A stretch of 64,000 nt of DNA from Balanoglossus misakiensis (taxonomy: Eukaryota > Hemichordata), in NCBI GenBank assembly GCA_040954595.2, contig CM082576.2, positions 19,964,001 through 20,028,000 on the forward strand, given 5' to 3'. Below are positions 56,533-64,000 of this stretch, piece by piece. A model generated the notes under the pieces. That model saw only the letters and a list, made by a program, of their open reading frames with translations. It had not been told where the DNA came from and searched no databases. A program made the translations under genes and the position numbers. Every line of letters begins with the position of its first letter. The first letter of the stretch is position 1.

Positions 56533-58584
56533 TTAGACCTGTGGTTCTCGGCCGATCGCAGTACTATCCATCGGTGTATACATGTCCGTTGCGCGATCTC
56601 CATGCAGTCCGTTGATAGAGTTCTCTGAAACTACGTTACTGGTATCAGCAGTAGAAATCACATGTAAGATATGCGCATTAGAATCCACTTTGGGAGTTCC
56701 GAGGGGTCCGGAGAGTAAGTATCCAAATTTGGATGACACAGCAGTGGGGCCGGACGCGCCAGAAATAACGTGTGAGCCCACGAAATTCCAATATTGGTCG
56801 GCTCCGATTAGAACATCTATTGGCCACGACTGATCACTCGAAACTGGATGTGCGAATGGTAGCCCTTTCAGGTGGCTCATATTGTGGACTTCCTGAGAAA
56901 TGTGATTTGTTAAGTCCGACGATATCTCTGGAATTATCATCGCGTGAATAGTTGAAGTATTCCCGTTCAGTTCATGAGCAGTTAGTTCGGTGAATCCCAT
57001 GGTGCGTACTTTGGAATCCTTGCCACGGAAGGTCGATAACTTTATGTGTTCGTGCCGCGTAGCTTTCGCGGACAGCTGACGGGCGAATCTCTCAGTGACG
57101 AATGTCTTATTTGCTCCTTCATCAAACAGGATGATGGCATGTATGGGGGTTCCCCGTCCGACAGACAGTGGTACAAACGCAGTTTTCAGCAGCACTGGCC
57201 CAGTGTTTATCTTCTTATCCGTAAATGTATCGGTATTAGTCAATGTTACTTTGACATCAGAAGTACTTGATGATGGCGATGGCGAGGACGACGCTCCGGT
57301 TGGCGTAGTTGTAGCGGTGGGAACGTCGTAGTGTAGCGCAGAGTGATGACGTTTCCTACACTTTCTGCAGGAGTATTTTGATTTACACTCCGCAACTCTA
57401 TGTTTTCCAAAGCAATTAAAACATAGTCTGTCCTTCTTCACAATGTCCAGTCTCTCGCGCGTATCAGTTACCACAGTGCAATTTGACGCGAAGTGTGACC
57501 CTTTGCAGAACGGGCACGTTTTGACAGGGGCGCGAAAATTCTGTTTACCTGTCATCTGCGTTTTCGTGTGAAACGCGGTTATTACCGGTTCTCTGGTAGT
57601 GGCCATTGTTATCTCGTCGACCCGGTTGCCGGCTTGAAGGGCGTTTATCTCGTGTTGAATGGCTTTTCGTAGATCTGGTAATGTCCACGCAGCATTACCA
57701 TGTTTTCTTGCTATCTGCTCTCGAATGTTAGGAGGTAATTTCTCCCGTATTATTGGAACCAAAAGTTCGCCGTATGTGGTTTCCTCCTTACCCAGCGACT
57801 GAAGACCTCGAACGTGATTTTCAATCGAGTCGTAGAAATGCCTTAAACTTTGTACGTCGGCGGTTGGGCTTTGTAGATTCCACAACGCGGTCATATGAGC
57901 ATCTACTATGAGATGGGATTGTCCGTATCTTTCGGTCAATAAGTCAATCGCGTGCGTGAGTGGCAATCCGTTGATTGTTCTCGCTGCTTCATCTTTGAGT
58001 ACACTCCGCAAATACGTAAACTTCTGAATGTTGTCCAAATTAGTGTCCGAAGGTATCGAAGACTTGAATACATCGAAGAAACTCGACCATTCTATTACAT
58101 TGCCTGAGAAAGTTTGCAGCTGGAGTTTCGGTAGAGTTACTGTTTTACGAGGCGTCGCGTTGCCGAGGCTGCTTCCCGTTACATTACCAGTACTAGTAGT
58201 AGTTGTCCGCATCTCCGATTTGTTTTTCTTGATGAAAGATGCGATGCGATGATTGTGTTCGAAGATTTCGGCGTGGTAGTCGCCTGAAGTTTCATTTTCT
58301 TCGTCAAAGTGTTCATCGTCAATTAGATCGAGGATTCTCACCTCGAGGTCGGCGAGTAGACGGATCTTGTTCGAAAGTTGTTCGTTTAGCCCTTCCAGCG
58401 TGTCGAGTGTAGTCGGCTTGTCTGTACCGACGTCTACGAAATTGTTCATGATGGTGTCGGCCCGGTTGAACAGTCGGGTCACTTGTGCGCGTTGACCACG
58501 ACGCGATCTCTTCAGTTTTGTCAACGCTGTTGGCTGATCCTCTTGTTGTCCATCTTGTGGCGCGATGTGTTCTTGTTCCGACAT
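56533..58584 (-). CDS. BEL gag and aspartic protease
   Basis: 683 codons from ATG at 58584, just after the primer-binding site. A capsid-like region (about 145-320, with LPKLQLQTFSGNVIEW and FYDSIENHVRGL typical of BEL gag) is followed by Cys-His knuckles at 357-369 (CPFCKGSHFASNC), 388-400 (CFNCFGKHRVAEC) and 406-418. Then comes an aspartic protease with LFDEGANKTFV (D488; most relatives have DSG). The frame is undamaged to the TAA at 56533. BEL elements usually have one long ORF, so this stop is either a lesion or, less likely, a recoded stop. Confidence 0.93.
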   Translation of the reverse strand: MSEQEHIAPQDGQQEDQPTALTKLKRSRRGQRAQVTRLFNRADTIMNNFVDVGTDKPTTLDTLEGLNEQLSNKIRLLADLEVRILDLIDDEHFDEENETSGDYHAEIFEHNHRIASFIKKNKSEMRTTTTSTGNVTGSSLGNATPRKTVTLPKLQLQTFSGNVIEWSSFFDVFKSSIPSDTNLDNIQKFTYLRSVLKDEAARTINGLPLTHAIDLLTERYGQSHLIVDAHMTALWNLQSPTADVQSLRHFYDSIENHVRGLQSLGKEETTYGELLVPIIREKLPPNIREQIARKHGNAAWTLPDLRKAIQHEINALQAGNRVDEITMATTREPVITAFHTKTQMTGKQNFRAPVKTCPFCKGSHFASNCTVVTDTRERLDIVKKDRLCFNCFGKHRVAECKSKYSCRKCRKRHHSALHYDVPTATTTPTGASSSPSPSSSTSDVKVTLTNTDTFTDKKINTGPVLLKTAFVPLSVGRGTPIHAIILFDEGANKTFVTERFARQLSAKATRHEHIKLSTFRGKDSKVRTMGFTELTAHELNGNTSTIHAMIIPEISSDLTNHISQEVHNMSHLKGLPFAHPVSSDQSWPIDVLIGADQYWNFVGSHVISGASGPTAVSSKFGYLLSGPLGTPKVDSNAHILHVISTADTSNVVSENSINGLHGDRATDMYTPMDSTAIGREPQV

Positions 58585-58599
58585 CTTGCTCGGTTATCC

Positions 58600-58616
58600 T
58601 GGTCTCGGCACCAAAA
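58600..58616 (-). other. BEL primer-binding site
   Basis: On the minus strand, TGGTGCCGAGACC directly follows the 5' LTR end after a short T run. The leading TGG pairs with a tRNA CCA end. The tRNA species is not determined here. Confidence 0.75.
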
Positions 58617-58617
58617 A

Positions 58618-58954
58618 TGTGGGGAAGTATCGTGGCAGTGATCAATACTCCCGGGAGGGGGTTCGAGTATACTGACGTCGGAAAAGAAGCGAACGATTCA
58701 GTGCTAGGTAAAACACTGGTTTATTACCATCTGAATCCAACAACAAAGTAACACCACAGAGCTCCTTACAAAAAGCTGCCCGAAATCGCCAAAACTGGGT
58801 TATATATAAGTCCCACGAACGCCGGAGCAAACACTCAAAAATTACAATAAATCTGCTACAAGTATAAAGTTTGGCGGGAAACAAAGTCAACTCTGATAGG
58901 GTAAGAGTTTCCGTCACGTGATCCTTCTGGAGTAAATCTCTCACTTCTCCATAC
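58618..58954 (-). repeat. BEL 5' LTR
   Basis: Begins (plus reading) TGTGGGGAAGTATCGTGGCA and ends CTTCTCCAT; host sequence AAATTGTGG follows. Retains the two short segments missing from the 3' LTR. Confidence 0.93.
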
Positions 58955-60724
58955 AAATTGTGGCTAAAATTGTTATTTTCGTGTTGAATGCCGCCAGTGT
59001 CACAGCTTTTAAAAGTCATAAAAACTTTTAACATACAAGCAATTGTTTATATATGATCAGGTCACCGAATTAAAAAAATAAAGAATGTTTTGCCTAAAAA
59101 TGACCTTTTTGGTGCAAAAACGAATAAAACGCAATTTTGTATTAAATCAGCTCATTCACAGTGTATTTTTTATAATCAGCACCATTTTTACATATAATGG
59201 AAATTTCATACATCATCAGATATCCAAATATGAAAAAAATGATTTAGATTTTAAATGATTGTCCAAAATTAGCTGATATCTAATAAAATGTAGTATTGAA
59301 CCGTTCTGTCCCCCCCCCCCCTACATTATATGCGGTACGCCGATGTCAGCTTACCCGGCAGTACTGCAGGCCGTGCCCCCAACTAACGTCGGTGTTTGAA
59401 ACGCCCTGGTTAAATTCGGGCTTTCTCTATAAATGGACAGGCAATAATGCAGTCCTACCCGAACAAATTTCGAGTGTAGACCCGCTGTGACTTTCCCTCT
59501 TCGGTTTGCCCAACTTAGTCAACGTCTTTGTACTAGAGTGTCGGGTCTTTTGCAGAGCCAGGCCGAAGAAATTCCGACTTGATCAACGTTGCTAACAAAC
59601 GCTAGTGTCTGTCATGGTGTGCCGGGGTTTTAGTCGAGCCAGGCCGTAGGAGATCTGACTTGATCATCGTGGTCAATGTACGCGTGTTTCCGCTCTAAAG
59701 TGCCGGGGCTTCAGCTAAACCAGGCCGTAGGAAATCCGACGTAATCACCGTTGATAACTTACGCCAGTCTGTGTCATATAGAGCCGGTGCACCAGCCGAG
59801 TCACGCCGTAGGAAATCTGACTTGATCAACGTGGTCAATGTACGCGTGTTTCTGCTCTAGAGTGCCGGGGCTTCAGCTGAGCCAGGCCGTAGGAAACCCG
59901 ACGTGATTACCGTTGTTAACTTACGCCAGTCTGTGTCCTATATATAGTGCCGGGGCATCAGCCGTGCCAGGCGGAAGGAAATGTGAGTAGATCAACGTGG
60001 TCTCTGTACGCGTGTTTCTGCTCTAGAGTGCCAGGGCTTTAGCCAAGCCATGCCGTAGGAAATCTGACTTGATCAACGTTGCTAACGAACGCTAGTGTCT
60101 GTCATAGTGTGCCTGGGTTTTAGTCGAGCCAAGCCTTAGGAGATCAGACTTGATCAACGTGGTCTCTGTACGCGTGTTTCTGCTCTGGAATGCCTGCCGG
60201 GGCTTTATCCAAGCCATGCCGTAGAAAATCTGACTTGATCACCGTTGCTAACGTACGCTAGTGTCTGTCATATTGTGACGGAGATTTAGCCGAGCCAGGC
60301 CGTAGAAAAATCGACTTGTTCAACGTTACCAGTGTGCAACTGTTTCTGCTCTAGAGTGTCAGGGTTTTAGCCGACTTATGCTGTAGGAAATCTGAGTTGA
60401 TGAATGGGAATTCAATGTTAGAAAACCCGTGTGGAAAGTATCTCTACCCGTTTGAAACTAAGAAAAGAATTTATTCTTATTTATTTTGTAAAAAAGACAA
60501 TTTTTCGAAAAAAAGTCGAAAATGGTAATTTTGTCTTGGGTGATTCAAATTATACCGCCTTTTCTGGAATTTGCAGCACTTTTTACAAGAGAACGACACT
60601 TCATGCTCCATAATATTTCCGAAAATGAAGAAAAGAGTTAATTTTTTATGATTTTTTAAAAATTTACCATTTTTGTCAAAATATGGCCAAATGGCTGTTT
60701 TTTCTTGAATTCCGTCAATATCTC

Positions 60725-62579
60725 TGCATTTTTGGAGTGATCGAAAGTTTTAACATATAATCAACATGTCATATATGATCAGGGCACCAAATTCGAAGAA
60801 CAAAGGTTTTTTTTATTTTTTTTTCTAAAAATGACATTTTCAAGGAAAATTTGGTAAAACGCAATTTTGTCTGCAGTGAGCCAAATTGGCCGTTTTTTGT
60901 GGAATTTGTATCGATATATATATACGAAGAGCATTCTATACTCCATCAGATTTCCGAAAATGTAGAAAACAGGTATTTTTGTAATTTTCAAAAATTTACC
61001 ATTTTGACCAAATTGTGGCTAAAATTGTTATTTTCGTGTTGAATGCCGCCAGTGTCACTGCTTTTAAAAGTCATAAAAACTTTTAACATACAAGCAATTG
61101 TTGATATATGTGATCAGGTCACCGAATTAAAAAAATAAAGAATGTTTTCCCTAAAAATGACCTTTTTGGTGCAAAAACGAATAAAACGCAATTTTGTATT
61201 AAATCAGCTCATTCAGACTGCATTTTTTATAATCAGCACCATTTTTACATATAATGGAAATTTCATACATCATCAGATATCCAAATATGAAAAAATTATT
61301 TAGATTTTAGATGATTGTCCAAAATTAGCTGATATCTAATAAATGTAGTATTGAACCGTTCTGTCCCCCCCCCCCCCTACATTATATGCGGTACGCCGAT
61401 GTCAGCTTACCCGGCAGTACTGCAGGCCGTGCCCCCAACTAACGTCGGTGTCTGAAACGCCCTGGTTAAATTCGGGCTCTCTCTATAAATTGACAGGCAA
61501 TAATGCAGTCCTACCCGAACAAATGTCGAGTGTTGACCCGCTGTGACTTTCCCTCTTCGGTTTGCCCGACTTAGCCAACGTCTTTGTACTGGAGTGTCGG
61601 GTCTTTTGCAGAGCCAGGCCGAAGGAAATCCGACTTGATCACCGTTGCTAACGAACGCTAGTGTCTGTCATGGTGTGCCGGGGTTTTAGTCGAGCCAGGC
61701 CGTAGGAGATCTGACTTGATCATCGTGGTCAATGTACGCGTGTTTCCGCTCGAAAGTGCCGGGGCTTCAGCTAAACCAGACCATAGGAAATCCGACGTAA
61801 TCACCGTTGATAACTTACGCCAGTCTGTGTCATATAGAGCCGGTGCACCAGCCGAGTCACGCCGTAGGAAATCTGACTTGATCAACGTGGTCAATGTACG
61901 CATGTTTCTGCTCTAGAGTGCCGGGGCTTCAGCTGAGCCAGGCCGTAGGAAACCCGACGTGATTACCGTTGTTAACTTACGCCAGTCTGTGTCCTATATA
62001 TAGTGCCGGGGCATCAGCCGTGCCAGGCCGAAGGAAATGTGAGTAGATCAACGTGGTCTCTGTACGCGTGTTTCTGCTCTAGAGTGCCAGGGCTTTAGCC
62101 AAGCCATGCCGTAGGAAATCTGACTTGATCAACGTTGCTAACGAACGCTAGTGTCTGTCATAGTGTGCCTGGGTTTTAGTCGAGCCAAGCCTTAGGAGAT
62201 CAGACTTGATCAACGTGGTCTCTGTACGCGTGTTTCTGCTCTGGAGTGCCGGGGCTTTATCCAAGCCATGCCGTAGAAAATCTGACTTGATCACCGTTGC
62301 TAACGTACGCTAGTGTCTGTCATATTGTGACGGAGATTTAGCCGAGCCAGGCAGTAGAAAAATCGACTTGTTCAACGTTACCAGTGTGCAACTGTTTCTG
62401 CTCTAGAGTGTCAGGGTTTTAGCCGACTTATGCTGTAGGAAATCTGAGTTGATGAACGGGAATTCAATGTTAGAAAACCCGTGTGGAAAGTATCTCTACC
62501 CGTTTGAAACTAAGAAAAGAATGTATTCTTATTTATTTTGTAAAAAAGACAATTTTTCGAAAAAAAGTCGAAAATGGTA
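60725..62579 (+). repeat. Macrosatellite copy 4, cut by the Ngaro-like element
   Basis: Normal order up to TCGAAAATGGTA, where the other copies continue ATTTTGTCTTGGG but here the split repeat GTTTTGTTTACAC begins. C-run at 61364-61377; 81-bp array about 61570-62430. Confidence 0.9.
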
Positions 62580-62686
62580 GTTTTGTTTACACTCACTAGC
62601 ACTATCCACAGTAAAACACGACACAACAATATGTACAGTGTGTGGTCACGTTGCTAGCCGTCCACATTTATTACCCTCCATAGACC
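62580..62686 (-). repeat. Ngaro split direct repeat B2
   Basis: Starts (plus reading) GTTTTGTTTACACTCACTAG and ends CCCTCCATAGACC; identical to 63060-63166, 480 bases apart. Confidence 0.9.
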
Positions 62687-63059
62687 TACATAAGTCTTGA
62701 GTTTAATACAAGAAAGTTAATTACTACTCGTGAAAGAGAAAAAGCCAGAGTACCATGTAATTGCTAGTAAAAACCTTTACAAAAGTACAATGCGAAAACA
62801 AGTGCTGAATACATCTCGCACTAAAAACCAGAGAGAAAACCTATCTATTTAATAGGCCAAAAACTCTGGAAAAGCGTTAGATGTTCAGACACACTGACTC
62901 TCCACTAAGAACAATAGAATAATACAACTCTAAAGAAAAAATTAGCCGTGTAGTCACCTTGCCAGCAACGTGTAGACTGACGTTCCGCTAGTGATAGCGC
63001 CCTCTATGGCAACAAAACATTACTTTCGTGTATCTACTACGTGCCTCAAGAAAGTACAC
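62687..63059 (-). repeat. Ngaro A2 segment
   Basis: Non-coding 373 bases between the two B repeats; predicted to match the 5' terminal A1 repeat of the element, which is outside the window. Confidence 0.6.
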
Positions 63060-63166
63060 GTTTTGTTTACACTCACTAGCACTATCCACAGTAAAACACG
63101 ACACAACAATATGTACAGTGTGTGGTCACGTTGCTAGCCGTCCACATTTATTACCCTCCATAGACC
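63060..63166 (-). repeat. Ngaro split direct repeat B1
   Basis: Identical to 62580-62686; lies about 30 bases beyond the end of the recombinase ORF. Confidence 0.9.
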
Positions 63167-63199
63167 AAAAACAGAAGGGGAATTAGAGAAGAAACGGCT

Positions 63200-64000
63200 T
63201 TAAATACCCAGACTCCTTGATACCTTAAGTAAGCTATCCACGTCGTCTTGAATATACCCATCCTTTGCAGCATCAGATTTCCACCTACCATGTTTCTTAA
63301 GCTCTCGGTCACTGACTCCAGCGTGAGCTGCTGCAGTTGTTCCCCCAATCCTAAAAGAATGTGTCCCAAAACACGAAACGTCTGGAACAACAGCCCCCAA
63401 CTTCTCTCTAACAATCTCCCTTACACGGGTATAGCTTAACTTCTTATTTAGGTGGACCAAACTACATTTGCCACCGGATGAAAAAAGTGGTCTAAAAATG
63501 AATGCATCCTGATTTGTCACAGGCCCTAAAAGGGATAGATACTGCTCCAGCTTAGCAACTGGACACGCTGGACCCCCAGTTCTAGCTACATGAACTGAGT
63601 TGCCCTGTTTACACTGATCTGTTTTGCTTTGGCTAACCCAAATGACAACATGGGAAGAACAAATGTAAATATCCTTAAACTTAATATTGACAACATCGCT
63701 ATATCTAAAAAATCCTGCGTATGCTAGCAGGATCAAACAAACGTCTCTAACATCTTTTAACAAACGTGAGTCCTTAAACAGTGAAGTAATGTCTTGTAAA
63801 ATATTACTCGTAACTGGTCGTTTCTTTTGCACCGGTTTTCCCAGGAGGCGACAGGCTGAAGCCACCAAATTTTGCACAAAAGGATTCTCTGTTGGGGATG
63901 GTAACCCTGCCAAATTGTGGGCCCAACGAATACCGTAATGTGCAACTTCAACAGATTGCTTAGTTGCCCCCTTATCCAAGCCACACTGAATTAAATTTGA
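63200..64000 (-). CDS. Tyrosine recombinase of Ngaro/DIRS type (partial, runs off the window)
   Basis: Open from the window edge to a stop at 63200; the true start is not in view. Catalytic set, counted from the TTG at 63979: R92 (FFRYSD), K119 (SKTDQ), H207 and R210 (THSFR), H230 with W233 (HGRW) and Y242 (DGYIQ). This is the full R-K-H-R-H-Y pattern, so the enzyme could be functional. It would cut and rejoin circular cDNA into the chromosome. The C-terminal placement directly before split repeats fits Ngaro, in which this ORF follows RT and RNase H. A Crypton recombinase is the alternative, but Cryptons lack split repeats. Confidence 0.9.
   Translation of the reverse strand, partial: SNLIQCGLDKGATKQSVEVAHYGIRWAHNLAGLPSPTENPFVQNLVASACRLLGKPVQKKRPVTSNILQDITSLFKDSRLLKDVRDVCLILLAYAGFFRYSDVVNIKFKDIYICSSHVVIWVSQSKTDQCKQGNSVHVARTGGPACPVAKLEQYLSLLGPVTNQDAFIFRPLFSSGGKCSLVHLNKKLSYTRVREIVREKLGAVVPDVSCFGTHSFRIGGTTAAAHAGVSDRELKKHGRWKSDAAKDGYIQDDVDSLLKVSRSLGI

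Larger units (their letters stand above)
51045..58954 (-). mobile_element. BEL/Pao LTR retrotransposon, inactive
   Basis: Two LTRs of about 320 and 337 bases flank a minus-strand gag-protease-RT-RNase H-integrase order typical of BEL/Pao. Damage seen: an in-frame TAA at 56533-56535 between protease and RT, a non-LTR insertion in RT (54341-55778), a one-base frameshift near 54178 and an in-frame TGA at 53415-53417. Target duplication is AAAT or AAATT. The LTRs differ by two indels (about 7 and 10 bases) and scattered changes, so the insertion is not very recent. Confidence 0.95.
50757..60724 (+). repeat. Macrosatellite copy 3, split by a BEL/Pao insertion
   Basis: Bases 50757-51044 and 58955-60724 join into a normal copy of about 2.06 kb. 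The break falls inside GACCAAATTGTGGCTAAAA, intact in the other copies; part of AAATT is present on both sides of the insertion. Confidence 0.9.
62580..64000 (-). mobile_element. 3' part of a Ngaro-like (DIRS-order) retrotransposon
   Basis: On the minus strand: tyrosine recombinase ORF, then B1 (63166-63060), A2 (63059-62687) and B2 (62686-62580). B1 and B2 are identical over 107 bases. Split direct repeats after a tyrosine recombinase are the hallmark of Ngaro-type elements, whose 5' end (A1) would lie beyond this window. The left junction is clean with no target duplication visible on this side, as expected for recombinase-mediated integration. RT and RNase H should lie to the right, outside the window. 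Confidence 0.85.

Noticed and set aside
1-64000. tRNA or rRNA genes
   Set aside because: Scanned by eye for B-box (GGTTCGAATCC-like) and conserved rRNA words; only chance partial matches such as in the BEL LTR (GGGTTCGAGT), without a cloverleaf.

Overview
This is eukaryotic nuclear DNA, most likely from a marine invertebrate. It has GT-AG splice signals and no bacterial gene layout. It carries a BEL/Pao LTR retrotransposon, a jockey/CR1-type non-LTR retrotransposon, a Ngaro-like tyrosine-recombinase retrotransposon and cut-and-paste DNA transposons, plus long satellites. The phylum cannot be fixed from the sequence; a deuterostome (hemichordate, echinoderm or amphioxus-like) is a guess from repeat style. 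Nearly all of the window is repeat-derived, and no intact ordinary host gene is evident.

Layout. 1-0.69 kb is a GC-richer decayed coding remnant. About 2.0-33.24 kb is a huge imperfect inverted duplication. Left half: flank A (2.0-3.24), unit U1 (3.24-15.29), flank B (15.29-16.21). Right half, reversed: flank B' (24.56-25.26), unit U2 (25.26-31.57), flank A' (31.57-33.24). U1 and U2 each have their own terminal inverted repeats starting AGGTAACC and encode nothing recognisable. The spacer (16.21-24.56) holds a decayed pentraxin-like exon, an 0.8-kb TTAA-flanked MITE, a copy of the 'M' module also present in U1, and a CTCGTGCGCACGAG palindrome cluster.

33.24-40.25 kb is an 86-bp satellite with an internal exact-spacing 1,634-bp duplication. 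40.253-45.839 kb is the most interesting object: a 5.6-kb DNA transposon with imperfect TIRs (CACTACAGCCCAG / CACTGCGGCCCAG), a 3-bp CTG duplication, a spliced transposase whose D, D, E and LH motifs resemble the RAG1/Transib/CACTA clade, and a convergent second gene of unknown function.

45.84-62.58 kb is four copies of a 2-3 kb macrosatellite, each containing an 81/162-bp sub-array. The third copy is split by an inactive BEL/Pao element (51.05-58.95), itself split by a truncated non-LTR element. The fourth is cut by the 3' end of a Ngaro-like element (62.58 to the window end), with a B1-A2-B2 split repeat and a tyrosine recombinase.

Nesting order read from the interruptions: macrosatellite first, then BEL, then the non-LTR element inside BEL. 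The Ngaro-like and CACTA/RAG-like elements also post-date the macrosatellite. Only the CACTA/RAG-like transposase, its convergent partner and the recombinase ORF have long undamaged frames.
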